Shown here one piece after another: positions 28,575-37,275 of a stretch of DNA of 64,000 bases (its first letter is position 1; each line of letters starts with the position of its first letter). The DNA comes from Desulforhopalus sp. IMCC35007 (GTDB taxonomy: Bacteria; Desulfobacterota; Desulfobulbia; Desulfobulbales; Desulfocapsaceae). Below the pieces are notes generated by a model that worked only from the letters and a program-made list of their open reading frames with translations, made no database searches and was not told the origin of the DNA. The stretch is taken from assembly GCF_005116575.1 (NCBI RefSeq), contig NZ_SWCN01000005.1, forward strand, positions 210,298-274,297. Direction: 5' to 3'. The position numbers and the translations under genes are program-made.

Positions 28575-29407
28575 GTCATGTTTTCTTCTGTTGATTGCAT
28601 TATTAAGCGAAAGTTCCATCAGCAATGATATCACTTTTTGTTGATAAGCCATATCGCGAGGTGAAAAAAAATGAAAAAATTTGTGGCGATACATCAACAC
28701 ATCATTTGTAAGGTACAAATCAGGGATCTGGTGTGTTTTATGTAGAGGTGGACGCGAAAGACTGGACAATGAGGATACCAATTGGGGTTGGAGTCTTTGT
28801 CTTGTAAAGAGCACCGAAATAAATACTGCAAGACTCAACGATATAAAAATCTCTGGAGCTATTCCAGAGGGCATAAAGACGGATAATGGTGTAAAATTAA
28901 ATAGATAAACCTGAAACCTATACTTTTAGCAGAAGTGAGGACTACAGTTATTGGGGATTAACTGTATTGTTAAACTCAGACCCCATAGAATCAGGGATTA
29001 ATCTCATAGATCAAATAAGAGGCTATAGTAGAGCCGAGCTAGAGAGTAACATCGCTCAGGTTGCGGTGATCATGAGGCCTAGCCTCGGCGAGAGAGACAT
29101 ACGAAGATATGCAGGTCATGATCAAGCAGGGCATGTACCTTGACACAACACTGTTTTTCTCGTCTATTTATTCGATGTTCCTTTATGTTTTTCGCAAATT
29201 TTGTTCGGGAAAAGGGTGGTCAAGTTGACCCAACAAGCTGCTACCTTGAAAATATGAGTGCCCTTGAAGCTTGTCGTGATGTGAAATTTGGTTGTATAAT
29301 TCATACAGTACCCTGTCCCGACAGACCATTTTAAAGTGATCCTCATTGGGACAAAAGTGATTGAGGGTTTACCAGAAACGAAGTCTCTGAGGAGGAGACA
29401 AAAAGAT
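28575..29407. other. Divergent intergenic region between chemoreceptor and hybrid kinase
   Basis: About 830 bases with stop codons in most frames and no supported gene. A small hairpin, GAGGC-CTA-GCCTC, is near 29071-29083. Promoters for the chemoreceptor (minus) and the kinase (plus) must lie here, but none is clear. Confidence 0.45.
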
Positions 29408-32400
29408 ATGAGGAAAATCAGCATAAAATGGGCAGCATGTTTTATCATCATTTTCATCCTCGCTCCCCTGGCATACCCGAGAGATGAGCCTGTCAAAGTC
29501 CTTATTCTCAATTCATACCACAAAGGTTTTCCCTGGACTGATAATATTGTGAAAGGAGTGGAGGCTGTTTTTAAACCTGAAGAAACTAATTTTGAACTGA
29601 GTGTAGAGTATATGGATACCAAGGCCATGGGCTATAGCGCAGAATATCAACGAAAGCTCCATGATCTCTACCTTTACAAATATAGCGGGCAGAAATTTGA
29701 TCTCGTAATCTCCTCTGATGACGACGCATTCGATTTTTTAAGAGAATATCATGAAGAATTGTTTCCTGGAACTCCTGTAGTTTTCTGTGGGGTGAACAAT
29801 CGTATTGCACCAAATATTATAGATCACAATACGTTCACGGGGATTCTTGAAACTACCGCCCATAAAGAAACTATTGATTTGATCCTGAATAATCACCCAC
29901 AGACAAAAAAAATATTTCTTATAATTGATAAGAGTCCATCAGGAGAATATCAGTGGGAAATCTTGGAGCAAAGCTTTACCCGTTATAAGGGTATCGATTT
30001 TATCCGCCTGTCTGATGACCTTTCAATAAAGGAGATTGAACAGATCCTCTCCGGCCTTACAGAGGATGCCGCTGTTATTTTTTTTACGTTGTCACAAGAT
30101 AAATCTGGCGCATATCTGACATTAAAAGACAGTGTAATCCGGGTGACAAGGGCAAGTAAACGGCCCGTATACACGACACATTCGATGGACGTGCTCTATG
30201 GAGCGGTGGGGGGGAAGGTCCTTGGAGGCTTTCATCATGGAGAAAATGTGGCTGCTCTTGCCCAGCGCATCCTTGGTGGCGAAAAGGTGAGCAGCATACC
30301 TGTTGTCGAAGTGAGCCCAACCCAATATGTATTTAATTTTGAACAGCTTAAAAAATGGGGGATCGAACTCTCAAAACTTCCCAAAGAGAGCATTTTCCTC
30401 AACAGGCCAGTCTCAACCTACGAAGACTATAAGGTCCTGATATGGTCTGTTGTTGTAGCTATAACATTGCTCGTTTCGATCATTTTTTTTCTGCAGGCAA
30501 ATATCATGCGACGTAAGGTGGCGGAGGACAAACTGAGAGACAGTGAGGAACGATTCCGTCTTGCTTTTGAAAAGGCCAATGACGGCATATGTCTGGTAGC
30601 CATAAGTGGCGAGATCCTCAAGGTGAATCAACGGATGTGTGACATCTTTGGCTATAGCTCCCAGGAATTGGAAAGCATGACTGTAAACGACATTGCCTGT
30701 GCAGAAGATAAGGAAGTGAGCCCAACCTTTATGAAAAAAAGCATGGATGGGGAAATTGACCACGCTATATTCGAAAAAATGTATACCCATAAGAATGGCA
30801 GGATGATACACGCTCAAGTTTCAAATACTATGGTAAAAGATAGCGCAGGGAAACCCTTATATTTCATCTCTCACCTGCAGGATATCACCGACAAAAAGAA
30901 AAATGATGAGGCGTTTCGTGCAGGACAGGCCAAGTTAAAGGCGGCTCTAGATAGCATGACTGATGCGGTTTCTATCTCTGATGAAAAGGGCAGGCTTATC
31001 GAATTCAATGAGGCTTTTGCAACCTTTCATCGGTTTGGCAGCAAAGCCGAATGTTATAGTGTTTTTTCAGAGTATCCTGAAATTTTAGATGCTTTTTCAC
31101 CGGATGGTACACTGGTACCATTGGATATGTGGGCAGTTCCCAGGGCTCTGCGGGGTGAAGTTGTAATAGATTCGAAGGTTATCTTAAAACGTAAAGACAC
31201 CGGAGAGAGTTGGATTGGCAGTTATAATTTTGCTCCCATTCGCAACAAAGAAGGTGAAATAATTGGCTCAGTAGTGGTGGGGCGGGATATCACTAAAGAG
31301 ACGGAAATTGAACAGGAGATTATCCACCAGCAACAGCTGCTCAAAGCGATTGTTGATAACATTCCAGTCCTTATTACCCTGTATGATCCAAAAACCAGGG
31401 TTTTGCTCACCAACAAAGCGTTTGAAAAAACGATCGGCTGGACCAACGAAGAGTTCCAGCACATGGATATCATGGAGGCATGCTATCCGGATCCTCAGCA
31501 TAGAGCTGAGGCCGCTGAATACATGGAGAAAGTTTCAAATGAATGGCAGGAATTCAAAGTCACAACCAAAAGTGGTGGAACCATCGACAGTATCTGGTCC
31601 AATGTTCGTCTGGAAGATGACACCCGGATTGGTATCGGCATAGATATCACCGAAAAAAAGCAGCTTGAGTCAAATCTCAATCAGGCGTACAAAATGGAAT
31701 CGCTGGGCACTCTTGCCGGTGGAATTGCCCATGATTTCAATAATATTCTATCGGTCATCCTGGGGTTTACCGAATTAGCCCTTGCTGGTGCAGAAAAAGA
31801 GACCCCGGTGGAGAATGATCTCAGAGAGGTGTATGCAGCAGGAGTTCGGGCCAAAGAACTGGTGACCCAGATTTTGACCTTTGCCCGCCAGTCTGATGAG
31901 ACACTCAAACCAATTGAAGCTGGTCTTATCGTTAAAGAAACTCTTAAATTTATTCGGTCGACTATTCCGACGACAATCGAAATAAGGCACAATATTGAAA
32001 GTACATCCCGCATCCTGGGAAGTCCAACTCAGTTGCATCAGATCATGATGAACCTCTGCACCAATGCTGCTCATGCCATGGAGGAAAAAGGTGGTACTCT
32101 TGAAATCACACTACGGGACAGATCTCTTCATAGAGCCACGGAAACCGTTACGGGTGATTTAAAACCTGGAGAATATATTGAACTCAAAATTTCTGATACG
32201 GGATGCGGGATAGCCCCTCATATAGTTGACAGAATTTTCGAGCCTTATTTCACTACAAAGGGCCCGGGAGGGGGAACGGGAATGGGACTCGCTCTCGTTC
32301 ATGGGATTGTCGAGATATTCAACGGTAAGATTATTGTAGAGAGTACCCAAAGAAAAGGAACGGATATAATCATTTACCTGCCAATCTGTAAAGAAAGCAT

Positions 32401-32815
32401 CCTCCAATCACCAGACAATACGGAAGAGTTACCCACAGGGCAGGAACGAATTCTATTGGTCGATGATGAGGCCCAGGTCGCATATATCGGTAGTCGGATT
32501 CTTCATCAGTTAGGCTATTTGGTAACAGTAAAAACCTCCAGTCTAGAAGCGCTTGAGCTTTTCCAGTCGGATCATGCCGATTTTGACCTGGTAATCAGTG
32601 ATGTTACAATGCCTAAGATGACCGGAGACCAGCTGGCGAGCCATTTCAGGGATATCCGACCGGATATCCCAATCATTTTATGCAGTGGCTATACAAAGAG
32701 GTTTTCAGAGGAAGAAGCTTTAAAAGCAGGAATCAAGGCCTTTATTAATAAACCGATTGTCAAAGCGGACTTGGCTGTGACGGTACGAAGAGTATTGGAT
32801 GAGGCCAGGACCTGA
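29408..32815 (+). CDS. Hybrid sensor kinase with fused periplasmic binding domain, PAS repeats, HisKA-HATPase and REC
   Basis: A 1135-residue inner-membrane kinase. A signal anchor occupies residues 1-24. An ABC_sub_bind-like periplasmic domain (about 28-325) begins 'VKVLILNSYHKGFPWTDNI' and includes 'FDLVISSDDDAFDFL'. TM2 is at about 348-370; two or three PAS domains (about 380-745) follow, including 'FEKANDGICLVAISGEILKVN'. HisKA has H775 in 'GTLAGGIAHDFNNIL', then HATPase ('GTGMGLALVHGI') and a C-terminal receiver ('LVISDVTMPKM'). GGAGGAG before ATG 29408 decides the start over the 24-codon-longer frame. The sensor part belongs to the same broad family as the separate binding protein at 22109-23164, so the two systems look like fused and unfused forms of one design. 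Confidence 0.92.
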   Translation: MRKISIKWAACFIIIFILAPLAYPRDEPVKVLILNSYHKGFPWTDNIVKGVEAVFKPEETNFELSVEYMDTKAMGYSAEYQRKLHDLYLYKYSGQKFDLVISSDDDAFDFLREYHEELFPGTPVVFCGVNNRIAPNIIDHNTFTGILETTAHKETIDLILNNHPQTKKIFLIIDKSPSGEYQWEILEQSFTRYKGIDFIRLSDDLSIKEIEQILSGLTEDAAVIFFTLSQDKSGAYLTLKDSVIRVTRASKRPVYTTHSMDVLYGAVGGKVLGGFHHGENVAALAQRILGGEKVSSIPVVEVSPTQYVFNFEQLKKWGIELSKLPKESIFLNRPVSTYEDYKVLIWSVVVAITLLVSIIFFLQANIMRRKVAEDKLRDSEERFRLAFEKANDGICLVAISGEILKVNQRMCDIFGYSSQELESMTVNDIACAEDKEVSPTFMKKSMDGEIDHAIFEKMYTHKNGRMIHAQVSNTMVKDSAGKPLYFISHLQDITDKKKNDEAFRAGQAKLKAALDSMTDAVSISDEKGRLIEFNEAFATFHRFGSKAECYSVFSEYPEILDAFSPDGTLVPLDMWAVPRALRGEVVIDSKVILKRKDTGESWIGSYNFAPIRNKEGEIIGSVVVGRDITKETEIEQEIIHQQQLLKAIVDNIPVLITLYDPKTRVLLTNKAFEKTIGWTNEEFQHMDIMEACYPDPQHRAEAAEYMEKVSNEWQEFKVTTKSGGTIDSIWSNVRLEDDTRIGIGIDITEKKQLESNLNQAYKMESLGTLAGGIAHDFNNILSVILGFTELALAGAEKETPVENDLREVYAAGVRAKELVTQILTFARQSDETLKPIEAGLIVKETLKFIRSTIPTTIEIRHNIESTSRILGSPTQLHQIMMNLCTNAAHAMEEKGGTLEITLRDRSLHRATETVTGDLKPGEYIELKISDTGCGIAPHIVDRIFEPYFTTKGPGGGTGMGLALVHGIVEIFNGKIIVESTQRKGTDIIIYLPICKESILQSPDNTEELPTGQERILLVDDEAQVAYIGSRILHQLGYLVTVKTSSLEALELFQSDHADFDLVISDVTMPKMTGDQLASHFRDIRPDIPIILCSGYTKRFSEEEALKAGIKAFINKPIVKADLAVTVRRVLDEART

Positions 32816-32872
32816 TGTTGACATAAGTTGATTCCTCATCACTTGTCTACACCTTCTGGTAACCATTGTTTT

Positions 32873-33580
32873 TTAAATACTGTTTATTATGGGCAGGCTA
32901 ACAAAATAAAGCCCAAGTACTCCAATACAAACACCTGCGAGTTTACGGAAAATGCCACTTCCTCTATTCCATGTATTGTTTGTTAAAAACTTTTTCACTA
33001 AAGCCGTTGAGCTCCCCGCTAAGACAATGGGAATACAGTGACCAATACCAAACAGGACAATGAACATAACCCCTGTCATTATCTTGTTCTGGATTGTAAT
33101 GATAGCAAGAATAGGAGCAATAAAGCCAAAGGTGCATGAGCCTGAAAGAATTCCATAGGCCAAGCCGAGTACAAATGCTCCCAATAAACCTTTTACCTGT
33201 ATTTTGGCCATCAAGCCGTTGGACATCGAACACTTGGCTATGCCAAGAAAATCGAGTGATACCCATACGAGAATAGCACCTACAGCAATGCTCATGTATG
33301 GGCCAACATCACCCAGCATTCTTCCAAGTAAACTGCATATAATCCCTATCGTGGCAATCGTGATAAATAGGCCAAAGGTAAAAATAACTGCGTATAGAGC
33401 AGCTCGTCGACCTTCTACAACTTGATTTTGCCCAGCGACATAGCTGACCAATAAGGGAATTGAAGCCAGATGACAAGGACTAAACAGAACACTTACAACG
33501 CCCCATAAAAAACAACCGAGGCCACCTAACAAGAGACCTTGGCTCATCCAGGCGTTAATCGTGAGAAATATCTGATCCAT
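32873..33580 (-). CDS. CcdA/DsbD-like transmembrane thiol-disulfide transporter
   Basis: A 235-residue inner-membrane protein with six predicted helices. The two Cys residues that carry electrons in CcdA/DsbD beta domains are visible: one in 'LFSPCHLASIPLL' in TM1 and one in 'ILSGSCTFGFIAPILA' in TM4. The pattern fits a protein that passes electrons from cytoplasmic thioredoxin to a periplasmic partner. It follows the periplasmic thioredoxin gene by only 3 bases, so that protein is the likely partner. It is the last gene of the ArsR-controlled minus-strand operon. Confidence 0.88.
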   Translation of the reverse strand: MDQIFLTINAWMSQGLLLGGLGCFLWGVVSVLFSPCHLASIPLLVSYVAGQNQVVEGRRAALYAVIFTFGLFITIATIGIICSLLGRMLGDVGPYMSIAVGAILVWVSLDFLGIAKCSMSNGLMAKIQVKGLLGAFVLGLAYGILSGSCTFGFIAPILAIITIQNKIMTGVMFIVLFGIGHCIPIVLAGSSTALVKKFLTNNTWNRGSGIFRKLAGVCIGVLGLYFVSLPIINSI

Positions 33581-33583
33581 GGG

Positions 33584-33982
33584 TTATTGAACTCCCAGTT
33601 TCTGCAATTCAGCAACAATACCTGCTTTATCAAAAAAGCCTTCATGTCTGAGCACCTCGTTCCCTTCGGCATCATAAAATATTTGTGTGGGGATAGCCCT
33701 AATGCCGAATTTTTTGCCGGCATCAGGATTTACCCAAACATCGATGAAAACGATTGCTGCCCGGTCTTTATATTCTTTTTCCAGCTCTTCCAGAATTGGT
33801 GCCATCATTTTGCAAGGAATACATTTTTTGGCTCCCAGATCGACCATGGTCACGACCCCAGGAACCGGAACCTGTGTTTCAGTTATTGTTGTTGTACCTG
33901 CAGAAGCAATTGATGCGAATAACAGAATTGCGGCAATGATGCGAAAGAGTTGAATGCTGTATATTTTGAGAATAGAATTCAC
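33584..33982 (-). CDS. Periplasmic thioredoxin-like protein
   Basis: A 132-residue protein starting with GTG at 33982. Residues 1-28 form a signal peptide ending near 'ASIASA'. The thioredoxin fold follows with the redox pair in 'AKKCIPCKMMAPILEEL' (CIPC) and the cis-Pro in 'IRAIPTQIFYD'. It should act in the periplasm as a disulfide reductase or isomerase, fed by the CcdA-like protein just downstream. An AAAGGG site overlaps the region where the reading frame of the upstream DGC gene would end, so in the ancestral operon the two were probably coupled. Confidence 0.9.
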   Translation of the reverse strand: MNSILKIYSIQLFRIIAAILLFASIASAGTTTITETQVPVPGVVTMVDLGAKKCIPCKMMAPILEELEKEYKDRAAIVFIDVWVNPDAGKKFGIRAIPTQIFYDAEGNEVLRHEGFFDKAGIVAELQKLGVQ

Positions 33983-33994
33983 GTTGCGAGCCCT

Positions 33995-34373
33995 TTATAG
34001 ATATTTTTTAACCTGACTAACCAGATCCGTTATAGTTTTCATTGAAACCTCTGTTTTACCTTTTTCAAAACCAAGGTCACCAAGCACGATATGGTTAAAC
34101 TCTGAAAACTGCAACCTCAAGTGACTTCTTCGCACAGCCAAGAGAACACCCGTCAATGGCTAAAATGGATGAGGCAGCCTGCGTTGTTTTAATTATGCCC
34201 TCGACCTGACCGCCTATTCCGGCGAGACAGAACATTTTTCCACTGCCTTCGCGAGTAAGTCTGCGAGCTGCCTGGTCGGCAAGCTCGCCTACATCGGCCG
34301 CTCCTGAACATGAAAAGATGAGTTTGGGAGCTGAACTGCATGAACATCCACAAGTGATTGATGTTGAACTCAT
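33995..34373 (-). pseudogene. DGC-type putative zinc-binding protein, frameshifted
   Basis: The 92-residue open frame (34095-34373) matches the start of the small Cys-rich DGC family (PF08859): 'LIFSCSGAADVGELADQAAR', 'MFCLAGIGGQVEGII' and the signature 'DGCSLGCAKKSLEVA'. It then breaks into 'VFRV' and a stop. One base out of phase, the DNA goes on to encode 'FSEFNHIVLGDLGFEKGKT' and about 20 more residues, ending at 33995. That is the expected C-terminus of the family, and it brings the length to about 125 residues. The shift (one extra or two missing bases) lies near 34106-34116. It may be a real inactivating change, programmed frameshifting or a sequencing error. DGC proteins of unknown function often sit beside permease/thioredoxin genes as here. 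Confidence 0.82.
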
Positions 34374-34393
34374 TTTCTATCCCCTTATGAAAA

Positions 34394-34624
34394 TCATTGG
34401 ATCATATTTTTAATTTCAGTAAGCGAAGGTACGCGTCCAACACTTTTCACTTTCCCATCAATAACCAAACCTGGAGTCATCATCACCCCAAAAGACATGA
34501 TTTTGTCAAAATCAGATACTTTTTCCAGTTCGAATTCAATACCGAGCTCTTTTGCTGCTTGGGTTGCAGTTTCAGCCAGCTGATTGCATTTAGGGCACCC
34601 AGGCCCAAGGATATGAATTTTCAT
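34394..34624 (-). CDS. Small thioredoxin-like (redox-active disulfide) protein
   Basis: A 76-residue protein with the glutaredoxin/thioredoxin-like core and redox pair in 'ILGPGCPKCNQLAE' (CPKC) close to the N-terminus, and cis-Pro in 'MTPGLVIDGKV'. It has no signal peptide and is cytoplasmic. Such mini-thioredoxins are typical partners of PF03773 permeases. ATG 34624, preceded by GGAG at good spacing, is preferred to the TTG four codons upstream. It lies 21 bases after the permease gene and 20 bases before the DGC gene. Confidence 0.9.
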   Translation of the reverse strand: MKIHILGPGCPKCNQLAETATQAAKELGIEFELEKVSDFDKIMSFGVMMTPGLVIDGKVKSVGRVPSLTEIKNMIQ

Positions 34625-34645
34625 AATTTTCTCCAAAGTTTTAAA

Positions 34646-35947
34646 TTATCCAACAATTATTCCAAAAAACATCCCGCTGATAGTCGCCATAACGATGACA
34701 AGGCTGACGAAGACCGCCGTTTTCTTTGCACCAAGTACCGAGTTAATGACCAACATATTGGGGAGGCTGAGGGCAGGTCCTGCCAGGAGCAGTGCGAGTG
34801 CAGGACCATTTCCCATGCCATTTGCCATAAGACCTTGCAAAATCGGCACCTCTGTCAAAGTGGCGAAATACATAAAAGCACCGGCGAAAGAAGCAAAGAA
34901 ATTAGAAAACAGGGAATTACCACCGACTGCTCTGGCAACCCATTCTGAAGGGATCAGGCCTTCATGCCCAACACGACCAAGCAGTGCCCCGGCAATCAAT
35001 ACACCGAAAAGCAACAATGGCAGGATTTGTTTTGCAAAGGACCAGGACGAAGAAAACCACTCTTGGTTTTCGCCCTGATCGGTACTTGTTACAATAGAAA
35101 GGCCTATAAAACCGGCAGTGAACGGTATTAGGGGCTGATCATGATAGACATAGGCAAGAAGAGCGACGGGAACAGCGACACATGCAACTTTCCAGACTCG
35201 CATCTTAAACCAAAGGATGAGCATCAGGCTAAAAAGCACTGAAAATATCGAGGTTATTAGCCATTTAGCATTGAATATTGCCGCCCAAATACCAGTGGTC
35301 GCCTCAGGTTTTCCCCAATTTGCAAAGACAAGAATTCCTACCATTGAGAAGAGATAAAGGCTGGTCTGCCAGAGAGGGCGTGTGACAGGTTCTTCCGGCA
35401 TTGCCATTTGTATAGCCAACTTGGCCTTCTCTTCCTTGCGAAAAATAAATGCCATGAGTACCCCGATCACAATACTGAAAATCATTGCTCCCACAGCCCT
35501 TGCAATTCCTAATTGTGGACCAAGAATTCGTGCTGTTAAGATGATGGCAAGTGCATTAATTGCTGGACCGGAATATAAAAATGCTGTGGCTGGACCAAGG
35601 CCAGCACCCATTTTGTAGATTCCAGCAAATAAAGGAAGGATGGTGCAGGAACAAACGGCCAGAATGGTTCCTGACACGGATGCAACCCCATACGCCAGGA
35701 TCTTATTGGCTCCTGCGCCCAGATATTTCATTACAGAGTTTTGACTGATGAAAACACCAATAGCCCCAGCGATGAAAAATGCAGGGACCAGACAAAGCAA
35801 CACGTGCTCACGGGCGTACCATTTAACGAGGTGAAAAGCTTCTAATACTGCCAGGTCGAAGCGCTCGCTTCCCACAGGTAAATAGAAACATCCAACAAAT
35901 ATCGCTATGATCCATACAAGATACTTCCACTCATTTTTCCAGTTCAT
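34646..35947 (-). CDS. ArsP-like permease (PF03773, DUF318)
   Basis: A 433-residue inner-membrane permease with about ten hydrophobic segments. The family motif with paired cysteines, 'AVCSCTILPLFAGIYKMG', is followed by 'GPATAFLYSGPAINALAI'; a related half-motif, 'GPALALLLAGPALSLPNML', occurs near the C-terminus. Relatives include ArsP, which exports trivalent organoarsenicals, and other putative metal or metalloid permeases. The ArsR-type regulator upstream, the operator just before this gene and the arsenic islands nearby support a metalloid role; the substrate is not proven. ATG 35947 is preferred because the longer frame would run into the operator. Confidence 0.85.
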   Translation of the reverse strand: MNWKNEWKYLVWIIAIFVGCFYLPVGSERFDLAVLEAFHLVKWYAREHVLLCLVPAFFIAGAIGVFISQNSVMKYLGAGANKILAYGVASVSGTILAVCSCTILPLFAGIYKMGAGLGPATAFLYSGPAINALAIILTARILGPQLGIARAVGAMIFSIVIGVLMAFIFRKEEKAKLAIQMAMPEEPVTRPLWQTSLYLFSMVGILVFANWGKPEATTGIWAAIFNAKWLITSIFSVLFSLMLILWFKMRVWKVACVAVPVALLAYVYHDQPLIPFTAGFIGLSIVTSTDQGENQEWFSSSWSFAKQILPLLLFGVLIAGALLGRVGHEGLIPSEWVARAVGGNSLFSNFFASFAGAFMYFATLTEVPILQGLMANGMGNGPALALLLAGPALSLPNMLVINSVLGAKKTAVFVSLVIVMATISGMFFGIIVG

Positions 35948-35968
35948 GACACTTGTCCCACAGTATGA

Positions 35969-35990
35969 CATTTGGTAAAATGACCAAATG
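35969..35990. promoter_or_regulatory. Putative ArsR operator upstream of the ArsP-like permease
   Basis: CATTTGGT-AAAATG-ACCAAATG is a perfect palindrome with 8-base arms, 21 bases before the permease start and just after the arsR stop. A close copy lies in the arsR promoter at 36355-36374, so both are probably bound by that ArsR protein. Confidence 0.8.
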
Positions 35991-36014
35991 ATAGAGAAAA
36001 AAATATACTTAAAA

Positions 36015-36332
36015 CTACAACAAATCTGCTTGTTCTTCGGCCTGATTTTTTATGACAGCTTCAATACAAGACATGTATTTTAAAATACATGGAACCTTCA
36101 GTTTATAAAAAACTTGTTTTCCTCGTTTTTCGTCAGCAACAACTCCTGCTTGTTTAAGGACAGATAGATGCTTTGAAATTGTTGAGAAGTCAGCATCTAT
36201 AGATTCTGCCAGTTCGCAAACACATTTTTCCCCATGTTCGAGTTGTTCCGCCATCCACAATCGGGTAGGGTGGCCCAGCGCTTTTAGGACATTGGCTTTT
36301 GCCTCAATTAATGCTTTTTGCTTGTCTTTCAT
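36015..36332 (-). CDS. arsR: ArsR/SmtB family metalloregulator
   Basis: A 105-residue winged helix repressor. The recognition region is 'DADFSTISKHLSVLKQAGVV', and the thiol metal site 'GEKCVCELAE' (CVC at the start of the DNA-binding helix, as in As(III)-sensing ArsR) is intact. Further cysteines near the C-terminus ('KVPCILKYMSCIEAV') could add ligands. Metal binding should release the protein from DNA. ATG 36332 is set by GGAGG four bases upstream; the longer frame would cross the promoter. It is followed by the permease/thioredoxin/DGC/CcdA genes. Confidence 0.92.
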   Translation of the reverse strand: MKDKQKALIEAKANVLKALGHPTRLWMAEQLEHGEKCVCELAESIDADFSTISKHLSVLKQAGVVADEKRGKQVFYKLKVPCILKYMSCIEAVIKNQAEEQADLL

Positions 36333-36354
36333 TGTACCTCCAAAAGGATGGACA

Positions 36355-36384
36355 CATGGTAAAACGACCAAATGATCTTGTCAA
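36355..36384 (-). promoter_or_regulatory. arsR promoter with overlapping operator
   Basis: Read on the minus strand: TTGACA (36379-36384), a 17-base spacer, then TACCAT (36356-36361), a good sigma-70 promoter. The spacer and -10 contain ATTTGGT-N6-ACCAT, an imperfect copy of the palindrome found before the permease, so bound ArsR would block RNA polymerase directly. Confidence 0.8.
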
Positions 36385-36480
36385 GATGATTTATTGGGTT
36401 TACTGTGTTGGTCGTAGAGTGAAAAACGTTAAAAACATAAAAACTATGGGCTTTTAGCTCGGACAAACCCATTTAATTGT

Positions 36481-37047
36481 ATGAAAAACAACAAAAGATT
36501 ACTCGTCGTAGGTGGTACAGGTAGAGATGTAGGTAAAACAGAATTTATTTGTCAACTGTTAAAGAAAATATCTGTGACTCATGAGGTATATGCTTTAAAA
36601 GTCTCAGCAATATTCCCAGATGAAGACCTGTTTCACGGAAGCCATGATGAATCTGAGAGCAGGTTGCATCTTTATGAAGAATTAAATGCATCTACGACTA
36701 AAGACACATCAAGAATGTTAAGAGCTGGTGCGAAGAAGGTATTTTACCTGCGAAGTGATGATGCGGGAATATTGGATGGATATAGAAATTTTGTCAATCA
36801 AATCCCCCCAAAAGCTATAGTTATCTGTGAATCAAACAGTCTTGGTCAATTTATCAAACCGGGAATTAGTATAGTTGTAAAGGCCTTACATAAGCCTATC
36901 AAAGAGAGGGCGATCGTTTTATTAGAGAGTGCGAATTTGGTGGTCAACTCTGATTGTATTTCAGGGTTTCCTGAACTGGAATCAGTCTGTTACAGCGAAA
37001 CAGGCGGCTGGAAACTCCAATCAAAAACAGAGGTAAATTTCGACTGA
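36481..37047 (+). CDS. MobB-like P-loop protein
   Basis: A 188-residue protein with an intact P-loop, 'VVGGTGRDVGKTEFICQLL', at residues about 9-27, matching the G-x4-GKT pattern of MobB-type GTPases that assist molybdenum-cofactor nucleotide attachment. It also has 'YALKVSAIFPDED' and 'AIVICESNSLGQFIKPGISIVV', reminiscent of the MobB core. No membrane segment is seen. It lies convergent to moeA and 7 kb before a molybdoenzyme operon, supporting a cofactor role, but sequence match to MobB is only partial, and it could be another small P-loop GTPase. No clear ribosome binding site is visible before the ATG. Confidence 0.65.
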   Translation: MKNNKRLLVVGGTGRDVGKTEFICQLLKKISVTHEVYALKVSAIFPDEDLFHGSHDESESRLHLYEELNASTTKDTSRMLRAGAKKVFYLRSDDAGILDGYRNFVNQIPPKAIVICESNSLGQFIKPGISIVVKALHKPIKERAIVLLESANLVVNSDCISGFPELESVCYSETGGWKLQSKTEVNFD

Positions 37048-37148
37048 AATCCTTGGAAATATTTAGCTGAGTCAATTCCCCCATCTTAAATGGCTGTCTG
37101 GAATCGGAATGCTCATTCTTTTGCTCTATTGAGTCATGTCTACTGTAC

Positions 37149-37183
37149 TACCCTTGCACTTTGGTCGAGTATGTGCAAGGGTA
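37149..37183. terminator. Hairpin between convergent mobB-like and moeA genes
   Basis: TACCCTTGCAC pairs perfectly with GTGCAAGGGTA (11-base arms, 13-base loop), about 100 bases after the mobB-like stop. A run of six T residues follows about 20 bases later, so it is probably a transcription-ending or RNA-stabilising hairpin rather than a textbook terminator. Confidence 0.5.
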
Positions 37184-37275
37184 TGTCAGTGTGAAAAAGG
37201 TTTTTTCTTCCCTCTCATACCCATTGTCGTTGCAAGGAAAACACCCCAAACCCCTCGGGGTTGAAACCGGCATCC

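Noticed and set aside
28681..29334. Two short plus-strand frames upstream of the hybrid kinase
   Set aside because: No binding sites; interspersed with stops and unlike proteins.
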